Source: Clostridia bacterium
Lineage (GTDB): Bacteria; Bacillota; DSM-521; Neomoorellales; SLTJ01
NCBI GenBank assembly: GCA_024653205.1
Contig: JANLFO010000004.1
Span: 62,001-126,000, forward strand
DNA length: 64,000 bases
Direction of reading: 5' to 3'
The position numbers and the translations under genes are program-made. This document shows, piece by piece, positions 37,877 to 48,757 of the stretch; the first letter of the stretch is position 1, and every line of letters begins with the position of its first letter. The notes below the pieces were generated by a model, which was given only the letters and a program-made list of their open reading frames with translations, ran no database searches and was not told where the DNA came from.

Positions 37877-37925
37877 GGTATGCCCGGGGAACCAGGACCG
37901 TAGCGGGTGCAAACCGGGGATCTTC

Positions 37926-38172
37926 CTGAGTTATCCCCCCGTTTCGGTCGGCAGTCCTGGTTTACCTAAAGCGTGCCGGGTGCCGAACTCGGTGAGAGCG
38001 AGCGGGGAGGCGGGCGCCAGGCCACGGACGGCCGAAGCGGCGGGGCGCCAGGGACGGCGCCTCTGCCGGTAGCCCGCCGGAGCGCGAAGCGCAAAGCTGT
38101 TCGGCCGGCTAAGTGACCGGTACGAGGGGAAGCAGGGCTGCCGGCAGGGAAAAGTCGGGATCCGTCAGGGGA
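37926..38172 (+). repeat. Intergenic repeat family, copy E (long form)
   Basis: One of the most complete copies: left end CTGAGTTATCCC, then GGCAGTCCTGGTTTACC, the core GGTGCCGAACTCGGTGAGAG, GGCGGGCGCCAGGCCACGG, GACGGCCGAAGCGGCGGGGC, right arm AGCAGGGCTGCCGGCAGG, right end GGGATCCGTCAGGGG. The arms can pair, forming a long imperfect stem. It fills nearly the whole spacer between uvrC and the HAD gene. Confidence 0.85.
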
Positions 38173-38200
38173 TTTACCGGGGCATCATGGGGGTGAAGGG

Positions 38201-39013
38201 TTGGCGACTTTCCGGCTGGTGGCTGTTGACCTGGACGGCACGCTGTTGAACCGGAACTGGGAGATTTCGCCCCGGGCCAAGGAAGCGGTCCGCGCCGTTC
38301 GGGAGCGCGGTGTGTTCGTAACCCTGGCCACGGGCCGCATGTACGCTTCGGCGATCCGTTATGCCCGCGAGTTGGAGCTGGACCTTCCCCTCATCACCTA
38401 CAACGGCGCGGTGGTAAAGACTTCCTCCGAAGGACTGGTCATCTACGAGCGGCTGCTGCCCCGACATTACGCGCGGGAAATCATTGCCCTGGTGCAGGAG
38501 AAGAGTTATCCCATTAACCTTTACTTTAACCACGGCGGCGATCGCCTCTACGTCGATCGGATTAGCGCCGCCGCGCGCCGCTACGCCTTTCAGTCCAGCG
38601 TTCCCTTTTACGAAGTCCCGGATCTCCGCTCCCTTCTCGACCGGGACCCCATCAAGCTGGTGGTTCTGGGCGAGGAAGAGCTGCTGGACGCCCTGGCCGA
38701 GGAGAGCCGGGCTCGTTGGGGCCGGGAACTGTACATCACCAAGTCCGAGCCCACCTACCTGGAGTACCTCCATCCCGAGGCCACCAAGGGCCGGGCACTG
38801 GCGGCGGTGGCGCAGCACCTGGGGGTGGCGCGGGAGGAGGTCATGGCCATCGGGGACAGCTTCAACGACGTGGAGATGTTCAGGTACGCGGGGCTGGCGG
38901 TGGCCATGGGCAACGCCCGGGAGGAGATCAAGGCGGCGGCGGACTACGTGGCTCCCCCCAACGAGGAAGAGGGGGTAGCCGCGGTTCTGGAACAGTTTAT
39001 CCTGCGCGGCTAG
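38201..39013 (+). CDS. HAD superfamily Cof-type phosphatase
   Basis: 270 residues from TTG 38201 behind GGGGGTGAAGGG. HAD motifs in order: VDLDGTLLN (motif I, Asp9 and Asp11), LATGR (motif II), IKLVVLGEEE, and GDSFNDVEMFRYAG (motif IV) near residue 223. The cap region (residues about 85-185) is the C2 type of the Cof subfamily, which hydrolyses sugar phosphates, flavin mononucleotide and similar small phosphates. It precedes rapZ with a 69-base gap. Confidence 0.93.
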   Translation: MATFRLVAVDLDGTLLNRNWEISPRAKEAVRAVRERGVFVTLATGRMYASAIRYARELELDLPLITYNGAVVKTSSEGLVIYERLLPRHYAREIIALVQEKSYPINLYFNHGGDRLYVDRISAAARRYAFQSSVPFYEVPDLRSLLDRDPIKLVVLGEEELLDALAEESRARWGRELYITKSEPTYLEYLHPEATKGRALAAVAQHLGVAREEVMAIGDSFNDVEMFRYAGLAVAMGNAREEIKAAADYVAPPNEEEGVAAVLEQFILRG

Positions 39014-39082
39014 GGGAGGGAAAGGAAAGCGCCGGAGATTCCTACCTCGCGAAAGAAGTCGGTGCCGGGCAAGGTGAGGCGC

Positions 39083-39982
39083 ATGGGAAGGAAGCAAGAC
39101 TTGGTAATCGTCACCGGTCTTTCCGGCGCGGGTAAGACTCAGGCCGTACGCTGCCTGGAGGACATGGGTTACTTTTGCGTGGATAACCTTCCGCCCGAGC
39201 TGGTTCCCCGGTTCCTGGAACTGATGGGACAGGCGGGCGAGACCGTCGGGCGGGTGGCGCTGGTAATCGACGTGCGGGGAGGCCACTTCTTTCCCGCAGT
39301 ATTTGAGACTCTGGCCTTCCTGGACCGTCAGGGGGTCAACTACGAGATCCTCTTCCTGGAGGCCGCGGACGAGACCCTGGTCCGGCGCTACAAGGAAACG
39401 CGCCGCCGGCACCCGCTCTCGGAAGAGGGCTCCATCCTGGAGGGCATCCGGGAGGAAAGGCGCCGGCTCGAGGAGTTGCGCGGAAGGGCCAATAAGGTAA
39501 TCGACACCACCGAACTCTCTCCCCAGGAGCTGCGCGACCAGATCCGGGAGCTTTTCGGCCGGCCGGACGATACCTCGCTGCGGGTTACGGTAATGTCCTT
39601 CGGCTACAAGTACGGGGTGCCTCTGGACGCCGACCTGGTCATGGACGTGCGCTTCCTGCCCAATCCTTTTTACGTGGAAGAACTGCGGCCCCTAAGCGGC
39701 CAGGACCGGCAGGTGGTGGACTTCATCTTCCGGCATCCGGCGGCGGGAGAATTTCTGGAACGCTTCCTGGCCCTGCTGCGGTTTCTTCTCCCCCACTACC
39801 TTCAGGAAGGCAAGACTCACCTGGTGGTGGCCATCGGCTGTACCGGCGGGCTGCACCGCTCGGTGACCTTTGCCGACAAGGTGGCCACTGCCTTGAAGGA
39901 GGAAGGCTGCCGGGTCACCGTCACCCACCGGGATCTGCGGCGCGAGCGGCCTCGGGCGGGAGGCGCCGCCGCCGACGGCTGA
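39083..39982 (+). CDS. rapZ: RapZ/YvcJ family nucleotide-binding protein
   Basis: 299 residues from ATG 39083, AAGGTGAGG just upstream; GTG 39062 is in frame but unnecessary. Walker A is GLSGAGKTQA (near residue 13), with MGYFCVDNLPPELV, and the C-terminal GCTGGLHRSV, the putative RNA/metabolite-binding part of RapZ. In Gram-positives YvcJ is a nucleotidase linked to competence and cell-wall precursor control. In most Firmicutes it is followed by yvcK and whiA; here a carboxyltransferase gene stands in the place of yvcK. Confidence 0.96.
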   Translation: MGRKQDLVIVTGLSGAGKTQAVRCLEDMGYFCVDNLPPELVPRFLELMGQAGETVGRVALVIDVRGGHFFPAVFETLAFLDRQGVNYEILFLEAADETLVRRYKETRRRHPLSEEGSILEGIREERRRLEELRGRANKVIDTTELSPQELRDQIRELFGRPDDTSLRVTVMSFGYKYGVPLDADLVMDVRFLPNPFYVEELRPLSGQDRQVVDFIFRHPAAGEFLERFLALLRFLLPHYLQEGKTHLVVAIGCTGGLHRSVTFADKVATALKEEGCRVTVTHRDLRRERPRAGGAAADG

Positions 39983-40022
39983 AACCGGCGATGTATACTT
40001 GCCGGGAGGCCGTCCCGGGCCC

Positions 40023-40051
40023 TTGTTAAGCCCCCGGAAGCGGGTTATATT
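40023..40051 (+). promoter_or_regulatory. Sigma-A-like promoter before the pycB-like gene
   Basis: TTGTTA (40023-40028), 17 bases, TATATT (40046-40051), 39 bases before the ATG at 40091. It makes the carboxyltransferase gene, and probably whiA, an independent unit from rapZ. Confidence 0.55.
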
Positions 40052-40090
40052 ATTGGCCGATAAGCTCGATTTCGGGAGGAAACCGCTTCT

Positions 40091-41422
40091 ATGGGGGTAA
40101 GAATCACCGATACTACCCTGCGGGACGGTCAGCAGTCGCTCCTGGCCACCCGCATGAAGACCGAAGACATGCTGCCGGCTGCCGAGCGACTGGACCGGGT
40201 GGGCTTTCACTCCCTGGAGGTTTGGGGCGGAGCCACCTTCGACAGCTGCCTGCGCTTCCTCAGGGAGGACCCCTGGGAGCGGCTGCGCCGGCTGCGCGCC
40301 GCCTTTGACCGCACCCCTTTGCAGATGCTCCTTCGGGGCCAGAACCTGGTGGGCTACGAGCACTATCCGGACGACGTGGTGGAGGCCTTTGTCCGCCGGG
40401 CCCACGCCAACGGCATCCGGATCTTCCGCATCTTCGACGCTCTCAACGATCCCCGGAATCTGGAAAAGGCCATGCAGGTGGCCAAGGGCGTGGGCGCCCA
40501 CGTGCAGGCCACCATCTCCTACACCATCAGTCCGGTCCACGACGTGGAGTACTACCTCGGGGTGGGCCGCACCCTGCGGGAGATGGGGGCCGACTCCCTC
40601 TGCATCAAGGATATGGCGGGCATAATCACCCCGGTGGCGGCGCGCGAACTGGTGGCCGCCCTCAAGCGCGAGGTGGGCCTGCCCGTGCAGCTGCACTGCC
40701 ACTATTCCAGCGGCCTGGCCTCCATGGCCTACTGGGAGGCGGTGCACGCCGGCGTGGACGTGGTGGACACCGCCATTTCCTCCATGGCCATGGGTCCATC
40801 GCAGCCGCCCTGCGAATCCCTGGTGGTGGCCCTGCAGGGCACGCCCTACGATGCCGGCCTGGACGTGGGTCTATTGGCCGACCTGGCCGCCTACTTCAAG
40901 GAGGTGCGCGGCCGCTACCGCGAGTTCGACGTGGGTTCCGGTAACGTGGACATTAACGTGCTCAACTACCAGATACCGGGCGGCATGATCTCCAATTTCG
41001 TGGCCCAGCTCACGCAGCTCAACGCCCTGGATAAGCTGCCGCAGGTACTGGCCGAGGTACCGCGGGTCCGGGCCGACCTGGGCTACCCGCCCCTGGTCAC
41101 CCCTACCAGCCAGATTGTGGGCACGCAGGCGGTGTTTAACGTGCTGGGTGGCGAGCGCTACAAGATCTGCGCCAACGAGACCAGGGCCTACCTGCGGGGC
41201 CTTTACGGCCGGCCGCCCGGACCGGTAAACGAGGAAGTGCGGGCCAGGGTGGTGGGCAATCAGGAGGTAATCACCTGCCGGCCGGCGGACCTGCTGGAGC
41301 CGCGGCTGGAAAAGGCCCGGGAGGAGATCAAGGAGTGGGCCCACAGCGAGGAGGACGTGATCTCCTACTGCCTGTTCCCCAACGTGGCCAAAGAATACTT
41401 CGAGTACCGGGCGAGCGCCTAG
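40091..41422 (+). CDS. pycB: Pyruvate carboxylase subunit B / oxaloacetate decarboxylase alpha-type carboxyltransferase
   Basis: 443 residues from ATG 40091, with GGGAGGA at about 9 bases. The carboxyltransferase signature is ITDTTLRDGQQSLLATR, with the metal-site HCHYSSG and the lysine region LCIKDMAGI that carries the carboxylated lysine in the TIM barrel. The barrel and PYC_OADA regions end normally, but there is no biotin carrier (no AMKM) at the C-terminus; carriers must be encoded elsewhere. It probably makes oxaloacetate from pyruvate with a separate biotin carboxylase. The decarboxylase or transcarboxylase 5S roles cannot be separated by sequence. Confidence 0.92.
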   Translation: MGVRITDTTLRDGQQSLLATRMKTEDMLPAAERLDRVGFHSLEVWGGATFDSCLRFLREDPWERLRRLRAAFDRTPLQMLLRGQNLVGYEHYPDDVVEAFVRRAHANGIRIFRIFDALNDPRNLEKAMQVAKGVGAHVQATISYTISPVHDVEYYLGVGRTLREMGADSLCIKDMAGIITPVAARELVAALKREVGLPVQLHCHYSSGLASMAYWEAVHAGVDVVDTAISSMAMGPSQPPCESLVVALQGTPYDAGLDVGLLADLAAYFKEVRGRYREFDVGSGNVDINVLNYQIPGGMISNFVAQLTQLNALDKLPQVLAEVPRVRADLGYPPLVTPTSQIVGTQAVFNVLGGERYKICANETRAYLRGLYGRPPGPVNEEVRARVVGNQEVITCRPADLLEPRLEKAREEIKEWAHSEEDVISYCLFPNVAKEYFEYRASA

Positions 41423-42405
41423 CGGGCACGACGCCCAGCTTCGGCGCCGTCGTCAGGGCGGAATTGGCCCATCTCTGGCCGGAGAAGCCCTGTTGTATGC
41501 AGGCGGAACTGGCCGGGGTCCTCACCTTTGCCGCCCGCTGGGACGGGACGGCCCCGCACGGGTTGCGCGTGACCACTCCTCAGGCGGCGGTGGCGCGGCT
41601 GGTCTACCGGCTGCTGAAGAGTGCGGTGGGGGTCAGGCCCGGGGTGGTGGCGGGTAGGCGCACCTACCGGCTGGAGGCCGACCTGACGCCGGAGCTGTGG
41701 CGCTGGATGGACGCCTGGCCCGGCCTCCTGGACCGGCACCGGCGCTACACCCGGCGCCAGTTGCAGCGCACGGGGCTGGCGGCGGGCTGCTGCCGCCGGG
41801 CCTTCCTGCGCGGAGCCTTTCTGGTGGCGGGCTCGGTCAGCAGTCCCCGGGGGGGCTATCACCTGGAAATCCTGCTGCCCTCCGAGGCCTGGGGGTTCAA
41901 CCTGGCGGAGATACTGGCCTCCTTCGGCCTGACCGGTGCCGTGTGCCGCCGCCGCGGCAGTTCGGTGCTCTACTTTAAGGACGGGGAACAGATCGCCCGC
42001 CTGCTTACGCTCGTGGGTGCGCACACCTCCTATCTGGAGTTCGAGAGCGCCCGGGTGCTGAAAGAGGTGCGCAGCCGGGTAAACCGCCTGGTGAACTGCG
42101 ACACCGCCAACCTCAACCGGACGGTAGATGCGGGCCTGAAGCAGGCCGCCCTGATCGCCCGGCTCAGAGAAAGGGGTGCCTGGACCGACCTGCCGGAGGG
42201 CCTGCGGCAGGTGGCGGAACTGCGCCTGGCCCATCCCGAGGCCAGCCTGCGCGAGCTGGGGCAGATGCTCACGCCCAGGCTGGGCAAGACTGCGGTGCGT
42301 TACCGCCTGAAGCTCCTGGAGCAGATGGCCGTCGAGTCCGGAGCGAAGGCGCCGGCCGCGGAAACCGGAGACTCTGCCGGCGCCGCGCAGGAGACCCGGG
42401 CGTGA
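41335..42405 (+). CDS. whiA: WhiA, DNA-binding protein
   Basis: Homology begins near 41430 (SFGAVVRAELAHL, CCMQAELAGVLTFAARW), with the LAGLIDADG-like N-terminal domain and a C-terminal helix-turn-helix (HPEASLRELGQMLTPRLGKTAVRYR). WhiA acts in sporulation in Streptomyces and in division and chromosome segregation in Bacillus. No ATG, GTG or TTG lies near the homologous start. The nearest upstream start is GTG 41335, inside pycB, with GAGGAG at 41321-41326; it gives 356 residues and an 88-base overlap. Start certainty is low. Confidence 0.9.
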   Translation: MGPQRGGRDLLLPVPQRGQRILRVPGERLAGTTPSFGAVVRAELAHLWPEKPCCMQAELAGVLTFAARWDGTAPHGLRVTTPQAAVARLVYRLLKSAVGVRPGVVAGRRTYRLEADLTPELWRWMDAWPGLLDRHRRYTRRQLQRTGLAAGCCRRAFLRGAFLVAGSVSSPRGGYHLEILLPSEAWGFNLAEILASFGLTGAVCRRRGSSVLYFKDGEQIARLLTLVGAHTSYLEFESARVLKEVRSRVNRLVNCDTANLNRTVDAGLKQAALIARLRERGAWTDLPEGLRQVAELRLAHPEASLRELGQMLTPRLGKTAVRYRLKLLEQMAVESGAKAPAAETGDSAGAAQETRA

Positions 42406-42470
42406 ACTCGTGCCCGGCCCGGGCACGCGGATTCTTTTCCGCCCCCAGGCAACAGGTGTACGCAGAAGCC

Positions 42471-42708
42471 TGGATTTCCCCGCTCCTGGCCGGTAGTCCT
42501 GGTTCCGCCTCGTACCGGTCGCTTCGCCGACCGAACTAGGGCTCGAGCTTCGGGTTCCGGCGGGCTCCCGGCGGAGGCGCCGTCCGTGGCGCCCCGCCGC
42601 TTCGGCCGTCCATGGCCTTCGGCCCGCCTCCACCCTTGCCCTCGCCAAGTTCGGTACCCGCCGAGACTTTAGGTACTCGGCGAAACCAGGACTACCGGCC
42701 AGTGAAGC
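42471..42708 (-). repeat. Intergenic repeat family, copy F (inverted, long form)
   Basis: Inverted copy of the D/E core, with long arms: GGCCGGTAGTCCTGGTTCC (42488-42506) and GAAACCAGGACTACCGGCC (42682-42700), complementary at 18 of 19 positions over a spacing of about 175 bases. Between them lie CGGAGGCGCCGTCCGTGGC, CCCGCCGCTTCGGCCGTCC and CGCCAAGTTCGGTACCCG. It occupies the spacer between whiA and the acyltransferase. Confidence 0.87.
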
Positions 42709-42795
42709 TTGAGGCGGGAAACGCTGACAAGAGAACCCTGCACCTGTGCCGGGGCCGTGCCGATAGAAGCCCGGCGGAAGAATGGGGGAGCGCCT

Positions 42796-43299
42796 GTGCG
42801 TCGCTACCAGAGCTTCCCGGTCGAGGGCAAGAACTCCATGCAGTACTGGACCCGCCTGGCCCCGTTCTGGCGGGTCTGTTTCAACTTCGTGGTCATCCAG
42901 ACCTGCCGGTTCTTGCCCTTCCTGGGGTTCAAGAACTTCTGCTACCGCCACCTTTTGGGCATGAAGGTGGGCCGGGATGTATCCGTGGGACTCATGGCCA
43001 TGTTCGACGTGCTGCGGCCGGACTACATCTCCATCGGCGCCAATACGGTGATCGGCTACAACGCCACTATTCTGGCCCACGAGTTTCTGCCCCGGGAGTA
43101 CCGGGTGGGCCGGGTGGAGATCGGCCGGGACGTGTTGATCGGGGCCAACGCCACCGTGCTTCCCGGGGTAAAGATCGGGGACGGCGCCATGGTGGCCGCC
43201 GGGTCGGTGGTAACCCGGGACGTACCGGCCGGGGCGGTGGTGGCCGGGGTGCCGGCCCGGATGGTACGCGGGCCCGAAGGAGGAGAACCGGGATGGTAG
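42796..43299 (+). CDS. Hexapeptide-repeat acyltransferase (LbH family)
   Basis: 167 residues from GTG 42796, GGGGGAG five bases upstream. The hexapeptide repeats run [16 protein letters not shown] ... [20 protein letters not shown] and [20 protein letters not shown], then [10 protein letters not shown], the end of the maltose O-acetyltransferase/CysE-like group. Residues about 22-40 are hydrophobic ([19 protein letters not shown]) and may anchor the enzyme to the membrane. It transfers an acyl group from acyl-CoA to a hydroxyl or amine acceptor, probably on a cell-surface sugar. It overlaps the next gene by seven bases. Confidence 0.85.
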   Translation: MRRYQSFPVEGKNSMQYWTRLAPFWRVCFNFVVIQTCRFLPFLGFKNFCYRHLLGMKVGRDVSVGLMAMFDVLRPDYISIGANTVIGYNATILAHEFLPREYRVGRVEIGRDVLIGANATVLPGVKIGDGAMVAAGSVVTRDVPAGAVVAGVPARMVRGPEGGEPGW

Positions 43300-43910
43300 T
43301 GCTGCCGCATAAGGAAGGCGCGGGCAGGAGGGTGCCGGAGCGGCTGCGGCTCCTGCTCTTCGACCGTCGTTTCCTGTGGTTGCTGCTGGCGATCAATGCC
43401 GGAGGAGCGGCTTCCGGCTACCTCTGGTACCGGGAGCAACTGGCGTCCACGCCGCGGTATTACTGGCCCTTCGTGCCGGACAGCCCTCTTTCCGCTACCC
43501 TGTTTGCCTTAATGCTGGGCCTGTGGCTGGCCGGCCGCAGGGGAGCGTTTTCTCGCCTGGTGGCCCTGGTGGCCACCGTGTGGATAATCAAGTACGGGCT
43601 CTGGGCGGTAGGCCTGATCAGCGACTACTGGTCGGTGACGGCGCGCACCACGCCGGTGGAATGGTCCCTGTGGCTTTCCCACTGGGGAATGGCCCTGGAG
43701 GGGGCGCTCTACTTTCCCTACCTGGCCGTTTCCCGGCGCACGGCGGCGGCGGCCACGGCCTGGGTGGCGCTCAACGACTTCATCGACTACGGGCTGGGGC
43801 AGCACCCCTACCTCTTCCTGGAGTCCCAGCACCCCCTGGCCCTGTCCCTGGCCCTGGGGTTGAGCCTGGGGCTTTCGGCGGCCGTCTGGGTGCGGGCGGC
43901 GCGGCGGTAA
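43293..43910 (+). CDS. DUF1405 integral membrane protein
   Basis: 205 residues, highly hydrophobic with about six membrane segments (for example [61 protein letters not shown]). The family conserves N-G ... Y ... P and YWPFVPDSP seen here. ATG 43293 has AAGGAGGAGA upstream and overlaps the acyltransferase stop. DUF1405 is found in Firmicutes and has no known function. The longer in-frame open stretch upstream (from 42612) is repeat DNA. Confidence 0.88.
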   Translation: MVVLPHKEGAGRRVPERLRLLLFDRRFLWLLLAINAGGAASGYLWYREQLASTPRYYWPFVPDSPLSATLFALMLGLWLAGRRGAFSRLVALVATVWIIKYGLWAVGLISDYWSVTARTTPVEWSLWLSHWGMALEGALYFPYLAVSRRTAAAATAWVALNDFIDYGLGQHPYLFLESQHPLALSLALGLSLGLSAAVWVRAARR

Positions 43911-43980
43911 GGTCGCGCCGGCAGGAAAGTGCTCTGGCGGCAGCGAATATACATTCTGCAGAACTAGAGGCAGAGCAGGG

Positions 43981-45366
43981 GTGGAAAAAGTGCGCGTCGG
44001 CATCGGCGTGGAAATGGAACAGGCCCAGAGGCTGGTTCTGACCCCGGAACTGCGCCAGGCCATAGCCGTGCTGCAGCTTCCCGGCCTGGAATTGGCCCGC
44101 TACGTCGAGGAAGCCCTGCAGGACAATCCGCTCCTGGAATTGAGGGAAGAAGAGGGCGCCGAGGAGGAAGCGGCGGCGGACCGGGAACTTGAGGAAGAGT
44201 GGCTAGAATATTTTGCCGACACCAGCGACCTCGGTTATACCGACCTGGCCCGTTCTCAGCCGCCCGATAGAACGCCGGATTTTGCCTCCGGGGAGGGCTC
44301 TACCCTGTCCGAGCACCTGCGCTGGCAGTTGTACGGTCTGAGCGTAGAGCCGCGGCAGCGGGTAATCGTGGAGTTTCTCATCGGTAACGTAGACCGCCAG
44401 GGCTACCTGCGTATCGGGGTGGATGAGGCGGCCCGGTGCCTGGGGGCCGAAACCCGGGAGGTGGAAGAGGCGGTCAGGCTGCTTCAGAGTTTCGATCCCC
44501 CGGGTGTGGGGGCGCGTAACCTTAGCGAGTGCCTGCTGCTGCAGCTCGCCCAGCTCCGGACCGACCGCCGCCTGGCCGAGGAAATCGTACGCGGGTACTT
44601 GGAGGATGTGGCCGCGGGCAGGCTGGCAAGGATCGCGCGCCGGTTGGGGACCGAAGTGGCGGAAGTGCAGGCGGCGGTGGACCTCATCCGCAGCCTCGAC
44701 CCCAAGCCCGGCCGGCGCTTCGGCTCCTCTCAGGAGGTGCGCTACGTGCAGCCGGACGTGGTGGTGGAGAAGGTAGGCGAGGAGTACGTGGTCATGGTCC
44801 ACGACCCCGTGTCCTCGCGCCTGGGATTGAACCCCGCCTACTATTCGCTGCTCAAGAGCGGGGAACTCCGCGATCCGGAAGTCCGTCGCTTTCTGGAAGG
44901 CCGCCTGGCCGCCGCCGTGTGGCTCATCCGCAGCCTGGAGCAGCGGCGCCTGACCCTATACCGCGTGTCCGGCTTCATCGTGGAGTACCAGCGGGAGTTC
45001 CTCGACCGGGGGCTGGAGTATCTGCGGCCGCTGAACCTGCGCCAGGTGGCGGAGGCCCTGGGCCTCCACGAGTCCACGGTGAGCCGGGCTACCGCCAACA
45101 AGTACATGCAGACGCCAAGAGGCCTCTACGAGTTCCGCTTCTTCTTCGCCGGCCGGGTTAACGCTAGTTTCGGGCCGGCCGCCGCGCCCACGGTGAAAAA
45201 ACTTCTCAAGGAATACGTGGCCGCCGAAGACCCGCGTCGGCCGCTTACCGACCGCGAGCTGGCCGAACTCCTGCGCCGGCGGGGCATTTGCCTGGCCCGG
45301 CGCACCGTGGCCAAGTACCGGGAGGAGTTGGGCATCGGAGCGGTGAACCGGCGCCGGCGCTACTGA
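43981..45366 (+). CDS. rpoN: RNA polymerase sigma-54 factor
   Basis: 461 residues from GTG 43981. Region I begins with QRLVLTPELRQAIAVLQLP and LQDNPLLEL, region III carries the core-binding and helix-turn-helix (LGLHESTVSRATANKYMQTP), and the RpoN box is ARRTVAKYREELGI near the end. Sigma-54 recognises -24/-12 promoters and needs an enhancer-binding ATPase. No activator gene is nearby. In Bacillus and relatives rpoN precedes the glycolytic operon, and the same order is seen here. Confidence 0.96.
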   Translation: MEKVRVGIGVEMEQAQRLVLTPELRQAIAVLQLPGLELARYVEEALQDNPLLELREEEGAEEEAAADRELEEEWLEYFADTSDLGYTDLARSQPPDRTPDFASGEGSTLSEHLRWQLYGLSVEPRQRVIVEFLIGNVDRQGYLRIGVDEAARCLGAETREVEEAVRLLQSFDPPGVGARNLSECLLLQLAQLRTDRRLAEEIVRGYLEDVAAGRLARIARRLGTEVAEVQAAVDLIRSLDPKPGRRFGSSQEVRYVQPDVVVEKVGEEYVVMVHDPVSSRLGLNPAYYSLLKSGELRDPEVRRFLEGRLAAAVWLIRSLEQRRLTLYRVSGFIVEYQREFLDRGLEYLRPLNLRQVAEALGLHESTVSRATANKYMQTPRGLYEFRFFFAGRVNASFGPAAAPTVKKLLKEYVAAEDPRRPLTDRELAELLRRRGICLARRTVAKYREELGIGAVNRRRRY

Positions 45367-45401
45367 GCGGAAGTTCAACCTATTTCTCTTTAGGGTTCTG
45401 C

Positions 45402-45442
45402 GCCGGCGGGAGGAATTGCCCGCCAGGCGTGGAATTTTTTTT
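45402..45442 (+). terminator. Intrinsic terminator after rpoN
   Basis: Stem CGCCGGCGGG against CCCGCCAGGCG with a bulged A, loop AGGAATTG, then TGGAA and eight T residues. The T-run starts five bases after the stem, a little far for a strong terminator. Confidence 0.55.
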
Positions 45443-45445
45443 GCT
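45430..45445 (+). promoter_or_regulatory. Possible sigma-54 promoter before gap
   Basis: TGG (45430-45432) and TTGCT (45441-45445) place GG and GC 12 bases apart, the -24/-12 spacing of sigma-54 promoters. The usual C after TGG is an A, and the space between is a T-run that also fits the terminator at 45402, so the two readings overlap. Confidence 0.35.
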
Positions 45446-45462
45446 TGGGCAACCCATACTAG

Positions 45463-46512
<1,050 letters not shown>

Positions 46513-46513
46513 G

Positions 46514-46580
46514 CCGGGTTATCCCTCGGGCCAGGCAGTCCTGTTTCTCCGAAGGGAGCCAGGACTGCCTGCGGAGGTTT
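46514..46580 (+). repeat. Intergenic repeat family, copy G (mini, between gap and pgk)
   Basis: The left end GGGTTATCCC and the perfect inverted repeat GGCAGTCCTG (46534-46543) ... CAGGACTGCC (46560-46569), with a 16-base loop. The core is deleted. In the gap-pgk spacer it would form a stable mRNA hairpin, possibly influencing the gap to pgk ratio. Confidence 0.75.
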
Positions 46581-46650
46581 TAATCCGTCCGGGTCCGGGC
46601 GGCCGGAACCATACAGTACGGCCTTTGGAGGGCAGAAGGAGGTTGGGTCT

Positions 46651-47835
<1,185 letters not shown>

Positions 47836-47853
47836 GGTAAGCTCCGTAACGTC

Positions 47854-47890
47854 TGTCGTCGCGACGACAAACTGAGGGCCAACCAGAGGT
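47854..47890 (+). repeat. Palindrome and repeat-end-like sequence before tpiA
   Basis: TGTCGTCGCGACGACA (47854-47869) is a perfect 16-base palindrome. It is followed by AACTGAGGGCC, which resembles the right end of the repeat family (ACAAACTGAAGATCC). It may be a worn minimal copy, like copy B. Confidence 0.4.
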
Positions 47891-47971
47891 TAAGGGTCGA
47901 GCCCGCGCCGGCCGGGCCCCGGTACGGAGCCCCGGGGGCCTCCGGGAGAGAGGGAAACGGGGGAGGAACCG

Positions 47972-48730
47972 ATGCGCACGCCTTTAATCGCCGCCAACTG
48001 GAAGATGCACAAGACCATTCCCGAGGCGGAAGCCCTGGCAAGGGAACTGCTGCCGCTGGTGGCCGACGTAGAGGACCGCGAGGTAGTGCTCTGCCCGCCT
48101 TTTCCGGCCCTGGCGGCGGTGGCCGCCGCCTGCCGCGGCAGCCGGGTGGCGGTAGGAGCCCAGGATTTGCACTGGGAGGCGCAGGGCGCCTACACCGGCG
48201 CGGTCTCCGCCCCCATGCTGCTGGCCGCCGGCTGCCGCTACGTGATCGTGGGCCATTCCGAGCGGCGCCGGTACTTCGGTGAGGACGACGCCACCGTAAA
48301 CAAGAAACTGGCAGCGGCGTTCCAGGCCGGTCTCAAGCCCATCCTGTGCCTGGGCGAAACCCTGGCCCAGCGGGAGCTGGGCCTGACCGAGGCGCTGTGC
48401 GAAATCCAGCTCCGCCAGGCCCTGGCCGGAGTGGAGGCAGGCCGGATCGAGAATCTGGTGGTGGCCTACGAGCCGGTCTGGGCCATCGGCACCGGGCGCA
48501 CTCCCGTGCCCGAGGAAGCCCAGGCGGTGGTGGCCTTCCTGCGCCGGGCACTGGCGGGGATGTACGGGCCCGAGCCCGCAGGCCGGGTGCGGTTGCTTTA
48601 CGGCGGTAGTGTGACCCCGGAAAACATCGGCAGTTTCATGGCCCAGCCGGACATAGACGGGGCCCTGGTGGGCGGGGCCAGCCTCAAGGCCGAAACCTTC
48701 GCCGCCATAGTCAAGTGCCGGATCCAGTAG
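47972..48730 (+). CDS. tpiA: Triosephosphate isomerase
   Basis: 252 residues from ATG 47972, GGGGGAGGA upstream. AANWKMHKT with Lys at the N-terminus, the catalytic His in VIVGHSERRRYFGE, the catalytic Glu in VVAYEPVWAIGTGRTP with the mobile loop, and LYGGSVTPENIGS at the phosphate site. A normal monomer length for a TIM barrel. Confidence 0.98.
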   Translation: MRTPLIAANWKMHKTIPEAEALARELLPLVADVEDREVVLCPPFPALAAVAAACRGSRVAVGAQDLHWEAQGAYTGAVSAPMLLAAGCRYVIVGHSERRRYFGEDDATVNKKLAAAFQAGLKPILCLGETLAQRELGLTEALCEIQLRQALAGVEAGRIENLVVAYEPVWAIGTGRTPVPEEAQAVVAFLRRALAGMYGPEPAGRVRLLYGGSVTPENIGSFMAQPDIDGALVGGASLKAETFAAIVKCRIQ

Positions 48731-48757
48731 AATCAAGTAAAGAGAAGAGGTAAGAGC

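Noticed and set aside
42612-43292. Extended N-terminus of the DUF1405 gene
   Set aside because: The upstream part is repeat copy F and overlaps the acyltransferase in another frame. The homologous protein starts at ATG 43293 with a good ribosome-binding site.
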